A DNA stretch of 64,000 nucleotides from Photobacterium leiognathi (GTDB lineage: Bacteria > Pseudomonadota > Gammaproteobacteria > Enterobacterales > Vibrionaceae). Positions within the stretch are counted from its first letter, which is position 1. The number at the start of each line of letters is the position of its first letter. The position numbers and the translations under genes were made by a program. A model generated the notes under the pieces. The model searched no databases. It worked only from the letters and a program-made list of their open reading frames with translations, and was not told the origin of the DNA. The stretch lies in the NCBI RefSeq assembly GCF_030685535.1, contig NZ_CP131601.1, positions 868,001 through 932,000 on the forward strand, given 5' to 3'. Shown here piece by piece: positions 47,392-57,314 of the stretch.

Positions 47392-47825
47392 TGAATACAA
47401 TTGTATTGCAGTGGTTACCGACGGTTATTTCCGTTTTAGCCGTGGTGATTTTTACCGTGTTATTGCTCCGAGAGCGAAAAGCACGACGCAGTTTAGAAAC
47501 GAAATTTACAGCGATTGAAACAGTATTGAAAAACGCTCGTTTACAAAATGAGCGTTTAACGAAAGAGTTTAATGAACTGCGTGCAGGCACCATGGGTATG
47601 AGCCATAAATTGGCTGATATGTCGCATCAATTAGAAGTGGTGGAAGATCGTCAGACGGAAATTATGATGAATGATCCGGAAGGCCGCTTGTATAGCCGTG
47701 CCAGCAAAATGGTCGAGCTCGGTGCTGATGTTCATGAACTAATGAATGAATGCGATTTACCGAAAGCCGAAGCCGAATTACTACTGCGTTTGCAGCAAAC
47801 CATGCCAAAACATCGTCGACGTTAA
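47391..47825 (+). CDS. DUF2802 family membrane protein
   Basis: 144 residues. One N-terminal membrane helix (LPTVISVLAVVIFTVLLLRE, about 9-28), then a coiled coil (about 33-85), then the DUF2802 C-terminal region (SKMVELGADVHELMNECDLPKAEAELLLRL). It starts within the cheW stop (TAATG), so it is translated with cheW. Its role is unknown; its steady place at the end of the Vibrio che operon suggests a link to motility. Confidence 0.88.
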   Translation: MNTIVLQWLPTVISVLAVVIFTVLLLRERKARRSLETKFTAIETVLKNARLQNERLTKEFNELRAGTMGMSHKLADMSHQLEVVEDRQTEIMMNDPEGRLYSRASKMVELGADVHELMNECDLPKAEAELLLRLQQTMPKHRRR

Positions 47826-47828
47826 TAT

Positions 47829-48128
47829 TCAAACTACAACGTCAATATCTTCAAGCCCCTCCCAACCCGGAGGGGTTTTGCCGTTTAGGTACCACGAGAA
47901 AGCAATCAATTCAGCAATGATCAAATAGAGCTCTTGTGGGATCTCATCACCGACATCAAAACTATTGAGGTATTGTGCCAACACCGGATCTTGATGAATC
48001 AGGCCGCCTTGCTGTTTGACTTGCTCTATAATGTGTTCAGCCAATTGCTGGTGGCCTTTAGCGGTAATATAGGGTGTTTTCTCGCCATCGTATTTCAAGG
48101 CAATGGCGCTAGTTTTATTTTTTTCCAT
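47829..48128 (-). CDS. FlhB C-terminal domain homologue (FlhX type)
   Basis: 99 residues. It resembles the part of FlhB after the self-cleavage site: SAIALKYDGEKTPYITAKGH aligns with FSVALRYDPKLDSAPVVIAK-like sequence of FlhB (33501 gene), and LAEHIIEQVKQQGGLIHQDP follows. It has no membrane helices and lacks the NPxH cleavage site. Such proteins can replace the FlhB C-terminal part or bind export substrates. It is followed by a convergent end with the DUF2802 gene (3 bases) and preceded by the FliK-like gene. Confidence 0.85.
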   Translation of the reverse strand: MEKNKTSAIALKYDGEKTPYITAKGHQQLAEHIIEQVKQQGGLIHQDPVLAQYLNSFDVGDEIPQELYLIIAELIAFSWYLNGKTPPGWEGLEDIDVVV

Positions 48129-48130
48129 CG

Positions 48131-48991
48131 TTATACCTTGATATGCAGTCCTGTATGGGAAATGTTTTCAGCTTCAACATCTGTGTTTGGCTGATGTTGA
48201 AAGCTTGGTGCTTCGCATGTAATACCTAATTGTTTCATTCGAGCCAATAATTGGGGAGTTACTTTTTCTACCCGAGCCAGTAAAGCGGCATTGGTGGTTG
48301 AAAATGCAGTATTTAAGGCGCTGTTTTTCCATTGCGCCGTAACATTCAAAATATCGATTGCACCAATAGGTAATGTCAATTTGACCGTCCAGCAGGAGTT
48401 GATATTCTTATCAGTGTTTGAGTTTGAATTATCACTCTCATTTTTCACTTTAATATCAATAAATTGCTCGTTACTTACTGGGTATTGCAGGTGAATGGTA
48501 TTGCTTTCCTGTGATCGTTGCGTTTCAGGCCCACGTTGTTCCCCAGCAAGACGCAGTAAGGCAGTTACATCTTGTTGCTGGTCAAGGCTTAATGTTTTTA
48601 TCCATTGATTTAATGGACTCTGTGGTTGCGATAGTTGTTGTAACAATTGTGCTAGAGGTTTTCTTTCGCCGCCTTGTTGTAACCAAGCAATTAAACTTGC
48701 TTGGTTATTGGGGGCGAAAAGTTGCTGAAAAATAGTATTTAGGTTGTTTGGCAATGGCGTGGTTAATTTAGCTGTACCAGAGTTTAACGGGTTGAATAAA
48801 AATGTAACTAAACGTTGCAAGCTGTTTATGGATAACAATAATTGCGGCAGTTGAGAAACAGGGGTTGATGCTTTTGTTTGTAAACTCGCCAATAATGGCG
48901 TTTTATGATCGATACCGCTTGTTTGCGGTTTATCCGATGGCGCAGCTTGAGCTGCATTTGCTGTGTGAGATGGTGTTGAATTAATGCGCAT
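48131..48991 (-). CDS. FliK-like protein paired with FlhX
   Basis: 286 residues. The N-terminus is low complexity; the middle is Gln/Leu-rich helical (LAQLLQQLSQPQSPLNQWIK); the C-terminal part has a short beta-rich segment (CWTVKLTLPIGAIDILNVTA) followed by TPQLLARMKQLGITCEAPSF, reminiscent of the Flg_hook domain, where a sheet is followed by a helix of two-residue Leu pairs. It ends 3 bases before the FlhX-like gene. In many proteobacteria an flhX gene neighbours a second fliK-like gene. Assignment is by pattern and context. Confidence 0.6.
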   Translation of the reverse strand: MRINSTPSHTANAAQAAPSDKPQTSGIDHKTPLLASLQTKASTPVSQLPQLLLSINSLQRLVTFLFNPLNSGTAKLTTPLPNNLNTIFQQLFAPNNQASLIAWLQQGGERKPLAQLLQQLSQPQSPLNQWIKTLSLDQQQDVTALLRLAGEQRGPETQRSQESNTIHLQYPVSNEQFIDIKVKNESDNSNSNTDKNINSCWTVKLTLPIGAIDILNVTAQWKNSALNTAFSTTNAALLARVEKVTPQLLARMKQLGITCEAPSFQHQPNTDVEAENISHTGLHIKV

Positions 48992-49106
48992 TTATTTCAC
49001 ATTTACTTACGTTCGTTAACCATGAATACGTCCGCAATTTACCTAATTTAATAGCCACTGTGGTATTATGCGGGCTGATTTGTAATACCTAGGATACATC
49101 ATTTAT

Positions 49107-49757
49107 ATGTTGTCTGTAGCAGACTTAAGCTGCGTTCGTGATGAACGTTTATTGTTTGATGAACTTAGTTTCACAATCTCCAGTGGTGAGTTGGTTCAAA
49201 TAGAAGGCCACAATGGTGCGGGCAAGACAACATTGCTACGTATTATTGCCGGATTAGGCCGTGCAGATAGCGGGCAAGTGCTCTGGAACCAAGAAGATAT
49301 TCATACTGCGCGAGAAGACTTTCATCAAGAACTTCTTTTTCTTGGCCATCAAACTGGCGTTAAACGTGAACTTACAGCCTTTGAGAACTTAGCTTTCTTT
49401 CAAGCGATGCATAAATGCAATGAAGGCTCAGATCTCAAGGGTTCGCCAAAAGTCACGGGTGATGACGCGTTATGGCAAGCGTTAGCCCATGTGGGGTTAG
49501 CAGGACGTGAAGATGTGCCAGCAGGACAGCTATCTGTAGGTCAACAGCGTCGCGTAGCATTAGCGCGTCTATGGTTGAGTAATCATAAGTTATGGGTGCT
49601 TGATGAGCCTTTAACAGCGATTGACAAGCAAGGGGTAAAGGTACTTGAAAACTTGTTTCTATCCCATGTCGAGCGTGGTGGCATGGTGTTATTAACCACC
49701 CACCAAGATATGTTTACCGACAGTAATCACCTAAGAAAAATTAAGTTAGGGCAGTGA
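49107..49757 (+). CDS. ccmA: Haem exporter ATP-binding protein CcmA
   Basis: 216 residues. CcmA powers release of haem-loaded CcmE in cytochrome c maturation. Walker [13 protein letters not shown], signature [14 protein letters not shown], Walker [13 protein letters not shown]. It opens the ccm operon after a 115-base divergent spacer. The end overlaps the possible GTG start of ccmB. Confidence 0.95.
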   Translation: MLSVADLSCVRDERLLFDELSFTISSGELVQIEGHNGAGKTTLLRIIAGLGRADSGQVLWNQEDIHTAREDFHQELLFLGHQTGVKRELTAFENLAFFQAMHKCNEGSDLKGSPKVTGDDALWQALAHVGLAGREDVPAGQLSVGQQRRVALARLWLSNHKLWVLDEPLTAIDKQGVKVLENLFLSHVERGGMVLLTTHQDMFTDSNHLRKIKLGQ

Positions 49758-49762
49758 TCACT

Positions 49763-50431
49763 ATGCTCAATTCTATTATTCAAATTATTCGTCGTGAGCT
49801 GTTAATTGCCTTTCGTCGTCGTGCGGATGTAATGAACCCGTTGTGGTTCTTTATTATTGTGATCACCTTGTTTCCATTAGGTATTGGTCCTGAGCCAAAA
49901 CTGTTAGCGCGTATCGCACCGGGGATCATCTGGGTTGCAGCATTACTTGCGGCATTGTTGTCGATGGAGCGCTTGTTTCGTGATGATTATGCCGATGGCT
50001 CACTTGAGCAAATGTTATTGATGCCAACGCCATTGGCGGTATCGGCTTTTGCCAAGATGGTTGCACATTGGTTATTGACTGGATTACCTCTGATTATTAT
50101 TAGCCCATTACTGGCGATTTTATTATCACTAAATTGGGATACTTGGGTAGCGGTTGTATTAACTCTGCTGGTTGGTACGCCAACATTGAGCTTTTTAGGC
50201 GCAATTGGTGTCGCTTTAACGGTTGGATTACGAAAAGGTGGCGTTTTGTTGAGCTTGCTCATATTACCGTTATATATACCTGTGCTTATATTCGCGACCT
50301 CAGCGATAGAAGCGGCAGGCTTAGGGATGGCATATAACGGTCAATTAGCATTAATGGCAGCTATGTTGGTGGCATCAGTCACACTGGCACCGTTTGCTGT
50401 GGCTGCATCGCTGCGTATTAGCGTTAACTGA
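49763..50431 (+). CDS. ccmB: Haem exporter membrane protein CcmB
   Basis: 222 residues, six predicted membrane helices. Conserved phrases NPLWFFIIVITLFPLGIGPE and RLFRDDYADGSLEQMLLMP match CcmB throughout. I chose ATG 49763, which matches the Escherichia coli N-terminus length; an in-frame GTG at 49754 overlaps the ccmA stop. Confidence 0.94.
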   Translation: MLNSIIQIIRRELLIAFRRRADVMNPLWFFIIVITLFPLGIGPEPKLLARIAPGIIWVAALLAALLSMERLFRDDYADGSLEQMLLMPTPLAVSAFAKMVAHWLLTGLPLIIISPLLAILLSLNWDTWVAVVLTLLVGTPTLSFLGAIGVALTVGLRKGGVLLSLLILPLYIPVLIFATSAIEAAGLGMAYNGQLALMAAMLVASVTLAPFAVAASLRISVN

Positions 50432-50583
50432 TAAATTAAGTGGGAGTCGTATCACTCTCACTTTTGTATTTTCCCATTAGGGCAAAATTGATTGTGTCTA
50501 ATGGCAGTCATACTTGACTCGCAATTGTGACTGTTTTTGACATTCAAGACGTATTTATAACTATACAAAGAGTAGAGAGCATT

Positions 50584-51318
50584 ATGTGGAAGTGGTTACA
50601 TCCCTACGCTAAAGCCGAGAATACCTATCGCCTGTGCGGTAAGTTACTACCTTGGTTTTCCATCATTAGCTTAATTTCCATTATTGTTGGATCGATTTGG
50701 GGCTTGATGTTTGCGCCAACCGATTATCAACAAGGAGATAGCTTTAGAATAATTTACCTGCACGTTCCTGCGGCAATTTGGTCTATGGGTGCATATGTAT
50801 CGATGGCAATTGCAGCTTTTATTGGTCTAGTGTGGCAAATCCGTCTGTCTGACATGGCAGCGGCTGCAATGGCACCGATTGGCGCTGTGTTTACTTTTAT
50901 TGCACTTATCACTGGTGCAATTTGGGGTAAACCAATGTGGGGTACATGGTGGGTATGGGATGCACGCCTTACTTCTGAATTGATCTTGCTATTTTTATAC
51001 CTTGGTGTGATGGCGCTATACAACGCGTTTGATGATCACAAAACCGCAGCAAAAGCGGCGGGTATTTTGGCGATTGTCGGGGTGATTAATATTCCAATTA
51101 TTCACTTCTCAGTGGAATGGTGGAACACTCTGCACCAAGGCGCAACCATTACTAAATTTGCTAAACCTTCAATGTCTACAGACATGCTATGGCCGCTACT
51201 GATTAATATTATTGGTTTTGCGTGTTTCTTTGGTGCTGTCACCATGATCCGTTTACGCAATGAAATTCTTATCCGCGAAAGTCACCGCCCTTGGGTGCGT
51301 GAATTAGTGAACAAGTGA
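50584..51318 (+). CDS. ccmC: Haem handling protein CcmC
   Basis: 244 residues, six membrane helices. It carries the tryptophan-rich haem motif WGTWWVWDARLTSEL and the flanking histidines (HVPAAIWSMG; HFSVEWWNTLHQ). CcmC loads haem onto CcmE. ATG 50584 gives MWKWLHPYAKAE, the usual N-terminus; an open in-frame extension to 50527 lacks support. Confidence 0.95.
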   Translation: MWKWLHPYAKAENTYRLCGKLLPWFSIISLISIIVGSIWGLMFAPTDYQQGDSFRIIYLHVPAAIWSMGAYVSMAIAAFIGLVWQIRLSDMAAAAMAPIGAVFTFIALITGAIWGKPMWGTWWVWDARLTSELILLFLYLGVMALYNAFDDHKTAAKAAGILAIVGVINIPIIHFSVEWWNTLHQGATITKFAKPSMSTDMLWPLLINIIGFACFFGAVTMIRLRNEILIRESHRPWVRELVNK

Positions 51319-51325
51319 GGTCGGT

Positions 51326-51532
51326 ATGCATTTTGATTCTATGAGCGATTTTTTTGCCATGGGTGGCTACGCAGTATATGTGTGGAGCTCATTCGGTATT
51401 TCATTTATCGCAATGCTATGGATCCTTTTTTCAAGTATGGCAACACAGCGTCGTTTATTAGGTGATATTAAAAATAAAATGGCGCGTGAAGAACGTATTA
51501 AAGAAGCGAAGAAGTTGGAGAACACGCTATGA
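51326..51532 (+). CDS. ccmD: Haem exporter accessory protein CcmD
   Basis: 68 residues, one membrane helix (about 13-34) and a charged cytoplasmic tail ([18 protein letters not shown]). [18 protein letters not shown] is the family core. It helps release holo-CcmE from CcmABC. ATGA overlap with ccmE. Confidence 0.93.
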   Translation: MHFDSMSDFFAMGGYAVYVWSSFGISFIAMLWILFSSMATQRRLLGDIKNKMAREERIKEAKKLENTL

Positions 51533-52014
51533 CCCCAAGACGTAAAAAGCGTCTAGCCTTAGTGTTAGCGTTAGTGCTAGGCCTTGGTGCAACTGTTGGC
51601 TTAGTGCTGTATGCGTTAAACCAAAATATGGATCTCTTTTATACTCCTACAGAGCTGGTAAATGGTAAGCCTGATGGTACTAAACCTGAAGTTGGGCAAC
51701 GTTTACGTATCGGTGGTATGGTGGTGAAAGGGTCGGTAAAGCGTGATCCAGAATCGCTTCGCGTAAGCTTCCAAGTGGCTGACACTGGCCCTGCAGTAAC
51801 AGTGACTTACGATGGTATCCTGCCAGATCTTTTCCGTGAAGGTCAGGGTATTGTGGCGCAAGGTGTATTGGTTAACCCTACAACAGTGAAAGCGCACGAA
51901 GTGTTGGCGAAGCATGATGAAAACTACATGCCGCCTGAAGTTGCTGAAGCAATGAAGAAAAATCACTCAAAACTTCAATATACTGAAGAACAACTACAAG
52001 GTAGTGCTCAATGA
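51529..52014 (+). CDS. ccmE: Haem chaperone CcmE
   Basis: 161 residues. N-terminal membrane anchor ([20 protein letters not shown]) and periplasmic beta barrel. The haem-binding histidine lies in [14 protein letters not shown] (about residue 131). MTPRRKKRL start; ATGA overlap with ccmF. Confidence 0.96.
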   Translation: MTPRRKKRLALVLALVLGLGATVGLVLYALNQNMDLFYTPTELVNGKPDGTKPEVGQRLRIGGMVVKGSVKRDPESLRVSFQVADTGPAVTVTYDGILPDLFREGQGIVAQGVLVNPTTVKAHEVLAKHDENYMPPEVAEAMKKNHSKLQYTEEQLQGSAQ

Positions 52015-53993
52015 TCCCTGAAATAGGCCATTTTGCCCTTATTGCTGCCCTTGCCTTATCGGTCTTGGTCAGTATTTATCCGCTATATGGTGCTGCAGTT
52101 GGTAACCAAGCAATGATGCGTATGGCCCGTCCATTGTCATACGGTGTTTTTGCTTTCTTATCACTGTCTTTTGTTATCTTATGTTGGTCATTCTATAGTA
52201 ATGACTTCACCGTTGCGTATGTTGCAAGTAACTCAACGAGCTTATTGCCATGGTATTACCGCATTACGGCGGTATGGGGTGCGCACGAAGGCTCGCTACT
52301 GTTATGGGTGCTGATCCAAGCAGGTTGGGCGACAGCCGTTGCACGCTTTAGTCGCGGTATGCCTCTTGAGTCGGTTGCGCGTGTACTTTCTGTTATGGGT
52401 ATGATTGCAGTGGGTTTCCTACTGTTCATCATCATTACTTCTAACCCATTTTTACGTACGCTTCCGGTATTCCCTGTTGAAGGCCGTGACTTAAACCCAC
52501 TATTGCAAGATCCGGGTCTGATCATTCACCCACCAATGCTATACATGGGTTACGTAGGTTTCTCGGTTGCATTCTCTTTTGCGATTGCATCATTGATGAC
52601 AGGCCGTCTAGATACTGCATGGGCTCGTTGGTCTCGTCCTTGGACAATCGCTGCATGGGCATTCCTAACTGTTGGTATCGCACTAGGTTCTTGGTGGGCT
52701 TACTACGAACTAGGTTGGGGGGGCTGGTGGTTCTGGGATCCAGTAGAAAACGCCTCATTTATGCCTTGGCTGGCAGGTACAGCGCTAATGCACTCGCTAT
52801 CAGTAACTGAGAAACGCGGTACATTTAAAGCGTGGACTGTACTACTTGCGATCTCTGCATTCTCATTAAGCTTGCTAGGTACTTTCCTTGTACGTTCTGG
52901 CGTACTGGTATCGGTTCACGCTTTTGCCTCAGATCCAGCACGCGGTATGTTTATCCTTGGTTTCCTTGTGGTAGTTATCGGTGGTTCGTTACTACTATAC
53001 GCACTACGTGGTGGTCAAATTCGCTCGCGTGGTAATTACAGCCTGTTCTCTCGTGAGAACTTATTGCTAGCTAACAACATCTTATTGGTTGCAGGTTTAG
53101 TGGTTGTACTTATCGGTACACTATTACCATTAGTTCACAAGCAAATTGGTTTAGGCTCGGTTTCTATCGGTGTGCCTTTCTTCAATACGCTATTTACATG
53201 GCTAATGGTGCCATTTGCGTTCATTCTTGGTATCGGTCCTCTAGTTCGCTGGAAGCGTGATAACTTGGCAAATGTTCGCAAGCCAATGATTATTTCTGCA
53301 TTGATCACTGTACCATTATCATTCTTACTGATTTACTTCACTGCAAGTGTGGTAGAGCCGCTAGCGGTACTGGGTATGATGATGGCAATTTGGATCATCG
53401 TAATGCACGGCTTTGAGCTATACCAACGTGCAACACACCGCCACACACTATTTGAAGGTCTAGGTAAACTAGGTCGTAGTCACTGGGCAATGGTGTTAGG
53501 TCACCTAGGTTTAGCAATTTCAATTATCGGTATTACATTAGTATCAAACTACGATATCGAGCGTGATTTACGTCTCGCTCCGGGTCAGTCTGTAAATGTG
53601 AAAGGCTATGACTTCCACTTTGCTGGTCTGCGTGATGCGGATGGTCCAAACTACGATGGCTACATTGCTGATTTCAATATCAGTCGCCGTGGCATCAATG
53701 TAACCACGCTACATGCTGAAAAACGTTTCTACAGCGTTGCTGGCTCAATGATGACGGAAGCGGCAATCGACAGTGGTATTACTCGCGACCTTTATGTTGC
53801 AATGGGTGAGAAGCTAGGCGATGGCGCATGGGCGGTACGTATTTACTACAAACCATTTGTTAACTGGATGTGGGCGGGTGCGTTGTTAATGGCACTGGGT
53901 GGTGCATTAGCGATCAGTGATAAGCGTTACCGTTTCCGTAAACCTGCAACCAAGCACGATAAATCAGCAGAGGCAAAATTAACGCATGAATAA
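52011..53993 (+). CDS. ccmF: Cytochrome c haem lyase subunit CcmF
   Basis: 660 residues, many membrane helices. The WWD motif [20 protein letters not shown] (about 236-255) and conserved [11 protein letters not shown] are present. CcmF with CcmH attaches haem to apocytochrome. Overlaps both neighbours. Confidence 0.96.
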   Translation: MIPEIGHFALIAALALSVLVSIYPLYGAAVGNQAMMRMARPLSYGVFAFLSLSFVILCWSFYSNDFTVAYVASNSTSLLPWYYRITAVWGAHEGSLLLWVLIQAGWATAVARFSRGMPLESVARVLSVMGMIAVGFLLFIIITSNPFLRTLPVFPVEGRDLNPLLQDPGLIIHPPMLYMGYVGFSVAFSFAIASLMTGRLDTAWARWSRPWTIAAWAFLTVGIALGSWWAYYELGWGGWWFWDPVENASFMPWLAGTALMHSLSVTEKRGTFKAWTVLLAISAFSLSLLGTFLVRSGVLVSVHAFASDPARGMFILGFLVVVIGGSLLLYALRGGQIRSRGNYSLFSRENLLLANNILLVAGLVVVLIGTLLPLVHKQIGLGSVSIGVPFFNTLFTWLMVPFAFILGIGPLVRWKRDNLANVRKPMIISALITVPLSFLLIYFTASVVEPLAVLGMMMAIWIIVMHGFELYQRATHRHTLFEGLGKLGRSHWAMVLGHLGLAISIIGITLVSNYDIERDLRLAPGQSVNVKGYDFHFAGLRDADGPNYDGYIADFNISRRGINVTTLHAEKRFYSVAGSMMTEAAIDSGITRDLYVAMGEKLGDGAWAVRIYYKPFVNWMWAGALLMALGGALAISDKRYRFRKPATKHDKSAEAKLTHE

Positions 53994-54540
53994 GAAATTA
54001 CTCTTTATTCCATTAGTTCTGTTTATTGCATTGGTGATCATGTTCATGGTGCAGTTAACACGTAATGCTGATGGTGATGATCCAACAAAACTAGAATCGG
54101 TATTGGTGGGTAAACCTGTACCGACCTTTAAATTAGAAGATCTATTCCAACCTGGAAAAGAGTATCAGCAAACGATTTTCAAAGGCGAGCCTTTACTATT
54201 AAACGTATGGGCGACTTGGTGTCCGACATGTTATGCCGAGCACCAATACCTAAATACGCTCTCTAAACAAGGTGTGAAAATCATTGGTCTTAACTACAAA
54301 GATCAGCGTGAGAAAGCGATTGGTTGGTTAACTGAGTTGGGTAATCCATACCTTCATACTTTGTTTGATGGTAATGGCATGCTTGGTATGGATTTAGGTG
54401 TGTACGGCGCGCCAGAAACATTCCTAATTGATGCTAACGGCATTATTCGTTACCGCCATGTAGGTGATGTGAATCCTGATAACTGGAAAGACACACTAGA
54501 GCCGTTGTACAACAAACTAAAAGCGGAGGCAAAAAGCTAA
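53986..54540 (+). CDS. dsbE: Thiol:disulfide interchange protein DsbE (CcmG)
   Basis: 184 residues. Membrane-anchored thioredoxin fold with N-terminal helix (LLFIPLVLFIALVIMFMVQL) and active site WATWCPTCYAEH. It reduces apocytochrome c cysteines. Overlaps ccmF by 8 bases and ends at the first base of ccmH. Confidence 0.95.
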   Translation: MNKKLLFIPLVLFIALVIMFMVQLTRNADGDDPTKLESVLVGKPVPTFKLEDLFQPGKEYQQTIFKGEPLLLNVWATWCPTCYAEHQYLNTLSKQGVKIIGLNYKDQREKAIGWLTELGNPYLHTLFDGNGMLGMDLGVYGAPETFLIDANGIIRYRHVGDVNPDNWKDTLEPLYNKLKAEAKS

Positions 54541-55055
54541 TGAAACGTTTATTTGCCATGGTTATCGCGGCAACCATCGCGTTAACAGCTGCATTGCAAG
54601 CATTTGCATCAATTGATGTTTATGACTTTAAAAATGCAGAGCAAGAAAAGCAGTTTCAAGAGTTAACTGCCACGCTACGTTGTCCTAAATGTCAAGACAA
54701 TAATATTGCGGATTCTAATGCAACACTGGCGCAAGACATGCGCCAGAAAACCTTCGAATTACTTCAAGAAGGTAAAAGCAGCCAGCAAATTATTGATTAC
54801 ATGATTGCACGTTACGGTAACTTCGTGACTTACAATCCACCAATGACGGCGTCAACGGCGATCTTATGGGTTGGTCCAATTCTGTGTCTTGTGATTGGTT
54901 TTACTGTGCTGGTTTATCGTTCACGTAAGAACGGCGAAAAAGCAGAAGAAGCGCAATTAGATGCAGCGGAAGCGGAGCGATTAAAAAAACTGCTTGCCGA
55001 AATGGAACAGCAAGATGCTGAAAGTGTTGATACTCAATCAAAGGTAAATAAATGA
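54540..55055 (+). CDS. ccmH: Cytochrome c maturation protein CcmH (CcmL-type)
   Basis: 171 residues. Signal peptide ending LQAFAS, redox motif LRCPKCQDNNIADSNA, and a C-terminal membrane helix (STAILWVGPILCLVIGFTVL). It is the short CcmH; the TPR part is the separate ccmI next. ATGA-type overlap with ccmI. Confidence 0.94.
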   Translation: MKRLFAMVIAATIALTAALQAFASIDVYDFKNAEQEKQFQELTATLRCPKCQDNNIADSNATLAQDMRQKTFELLQEGKSSQQIIDYMIARYGNFVTYNPPMTASTAILWVGPILCLVIGFTVLVYRSRKNGEKAEEAQLDAAEAERLKKLLAEMEQQDAESVDTQSKVNK

Positions 55056-56350
55056 CACTGTTTTGGATTATAACTGCTGTCTTAGTGCTTATTGCGATGG
55101 CATTTTTTGCAATACCTATGTTGTATGGCAAAGAATATGACGACGTAGTAAGCCGAGATGAATTAAATAAAGCGTTCTTTAAAGATCGTATTCATGAACT
55201 TGAAAACGAATCTGAAGAAGGTTTGGTTGAGAATCGCCAAGAATTAGTTTCTGAGCTGCAACAGTCATTACTTGATGACTTACCACAAGGTGAAGCGAAG
55301 AAATCAGTACATGTAAGTCCTGCGATGTTACTACCAGGTATCATCTTAATTGTGGGTATTTGTTACGGCATGTATGCCTCTGTTGGTGGTATTAAAAAGG
55401 TTGAAGATTGGCACGATGCGGTGAATCGTCTACCTGAGCTATCAAAGCGTTTACTTGGTGATAATGCTGCTAATGAGCCGCTATCTGATCAAGATATGGC
55501 AGATCTAACCTTAGCACTGCGTACGAAATTGCATGATGATGGTGACGATCCTATGGGTTGGTTACTGTTAGGTCGTATTGCGATGTCGAATCGTGATGGC
55601 GAGACTGCTGAAATGGCAATGAAGCGTGCTTATGATCTTAACCCGATGGATAGCGATATCCAGCTAGGTTACGCACAGTCGCTAATGCTAAGTGGTAAAC
55701 CGGGTGCTAGCGATACCGCACGTCAGCTGCTACGTACAGTGATTAAACATGATCACACTAATACCCAAGCATTATCGCTATTGGCATTTGATGCATTTGA
55801 GCAGAATCAATTCAAACAAGCGATTGCTTACTGGACCATGATGAAGAAACTGATTGGCCCGAATGATTCTCGTGTTCCTATGCTAGATCGTAGTATTGAA
55901 CGTGCCCAATCACGTTTAGACGCCGATAACAAAGCAATGGCAATTGTTAATGGCGCAGAAGCCGCTGGTGCAGTCAAAGCAGACGCAGCACCTAAAGCTG
56001 ATGCAGAACAAGCTAAGCAACAAGTAACAGCAACGATTTCGCTTGCACCAGATGTAGTGATGCCAAAGCAAGGTGACATTATTATCTCGGTACACAGTGC
56101 TGATGGCGCGCCAATGCCAATTGCAGCGGTGAAGTTACCGTTAACGACGAAGTTCCCATTAACTATTACGCTAACAGATAAAGACAGTATGATGCCGCAG
56201 CGCAAACTATCGTCGTTATCTGAAATGCTGATCCGTGCGCGAATTGATAGTGATGGTAATGTGATGACTAAGCAAGGTGACTGGTATGGCGAAAGTCAGA
56301 AAGTTATGCTTGGTGGTGATACAAAAGTATTAATTAATAAACAATATTAA
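55052..56350 (+). CDS. ccmI: Cytochrome c biogenesis TPR protein CcmI
   Basis: 432 residues. Two N-terminal membrane helices (about 5-24 and 90-109) and a TPR region (about 150-290, GWLLLGRIAMSNRDGETAEM) that holds apocytochrome c, followed by a beta-rich C-terminal domain (SLAPDVVMPKQGDIIISVHS). Last gene of the ccm operon, before a strong terminator. Confidence 0.93.
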   Translation: MTLFWIITAVLVLIAMAFFAIPMLYGKEYDDVVSRDELNKAFFKDRIHELENESEEGLVENRQELVSELQQSLLDDLPQGEAKKSVHVSPAMLLPGIILIVGICYGMYASVGGIKKVEDWHDAVNRLPELSKRLLGDNAANEPLSDQDMADLTLALRTKLHDDGDDPMGWLLLGRIAMSNRDGETAEMAMKRAYDLNPMDSDIQLGYAQSLMLSGKPGASDTARQLLRTVIKHDHTNTQALSLLAFDAFEQNQFKQAIAYWTMMKKLIGPNDSRVPMLDRSIERAQSRLDADNKAMAIVNGAEAAGAVKADAAPKADAEQAKQQVTATISLAPDVVMPKQGDIIISVHSADGAPMPIAAVKLPLTTKFPLTITLTDKDSMMPQRKLSSLSEMLIRARIDSDGNVMTKQGDWYGESQKVMLGGDTKVLINKQY

Positions 56351-56370
56351 TTCAATACTGGAACAAACTG

Positions 56371-56405
56371 AGCAGGCTGGATATCATTATCCAGCCTGCT
56401 TTTTA
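56371..56405 (+). terminator. Terminator of ccm operon
   Basis: Thirteen-base-pair stem AGCAGGCTGGATA (56371-56383), loop TCAT, TATCCAGCCTGCT (56388-56400), then TTTTATT. Confidence 0.93.
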
Positions 56406-56418
56406 TTGGATATGTGTT

Positions 56419-57225
56419 TTGAATAAAAATTTACTACTTATAATTGCGCTCTCTCTCGGGATCGTCGGTTGTGCACAAACACCGGATGAACCGTCAGATC
56501 ACATTGTTTCTAGCAATATTTCTGATCACATAGATGCAGATAGTAGCAATGATAATAACGGTGTGTATGACCCATTTGAGGGCTTTAACCGTGCAATGTG
56601 GAACTTGAATTACAATTACCTTGATCCTTACATTGCTCGTCCTGTATCAGTGGCTTACGTTGATTACACACCAACGCCTGTACGCAAAGGCATCATGAAT
56701 TTCTTATCGAATTTAGATGAGCCAGCGAGTATGGTGAATAGCATTCTGTCGTTAAATGGCAAAGAAGCCGTTACCCATTTTAATCGTTTTTGGATCAACA
56801 GCATTTTTGGCTTGGGTGGCTTAATTGATATTGCATCAGCTGCTGATATTACCAAGCCGAATGAACGTCGATTTGGCGATACGTTAGGATACTATGGTGT
56901 ACCTAATGGTCCTTATTTAATGTTACCGTTCTATGGTCCTGTGACTTTCCGTGGTTTTGGTGATTCAGCGGATCAGCTTTACCCAATGTTAGGATTACTT
57001 AACTTTTGGGAAGGGCTAGGTAAGTGGGTGTTTGAAGGTATGGAAGATCGAGCAGCATTAGTGCAGCAAGAATCTATGCTTGAAAATTCTCCAGATCCTT
57101 ATGTCTTTACTCGTGATGCGTATATTCAATATAAAGACTTTATTGCCACGTATGGTGAAGATCAGCCAGCTCAGAAAGCAGATAACTTTGATGATAGTTA
57201 TCTTGATGAAATCGATGGCGATTAA
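56419..57225 (+). CDS. mlaA: Phospholipid-trafficking lipoprotein MlaA (VacJ)
   Basis: 268 residues. MlaA removes phospholipids from the outer leaflet of the outer membrane. The signal peptide ends in the lipobox VGC (Cys about 18). Core motifs: YDPFEGFNRAMWNLNYNYLD, FLSNLDEPASMVNSIL, RFWINSIFGLGGLIDIA. The start is TTG 56419; the ATG at 56412 runs straight into a stop. It lies 14 bases after the ccm terminator, so its promoter must overlap that region. Confidence 0.94.
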   Translation: MNKNLLLIIALSLGIVGCAQTPDEPSDHIVSSNISDHIDADSSNDNNGVYDPFEGFNRAMWNLNYNYLDPYIARPVSVAYVDYTPTPVRKGIMNFLSNLDEPASMVNSILSLNGKEAVTHFNRFWINSIFGLGGLIDIASAADITKPNERRFGDTLGYYGVPNGPYLMLPFYGPVTFRGFGDSADQLYPMLGLLNFWEGLGKWVFEGMEDRAALVQQESMLENSPDPYVFTRDAYIQYKDFIATYGEDQPAQKADNFDDSYLDEIDGD

Positions 57226-57249
57226 ATAACACTGTGACAAATAGATAAT

Positions 57250-57278
57250 AAAAAAGACCTCTCGATGAGGTCTTTTTT
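57250..57278. terminator. Terminator between mlaA and the protease gene
   Basis: AAAAAGACCTC (57251-57261), loop TCGAT, GAGGTCTTTTTT (57267-57278). A/T runs on both sides let it serve both converging genes. Confidence 0.9.
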
Positions 57279-57314
57279 ATATTCGTCTTAATAGTGTGTA
57301 TAAATAATTAGATA

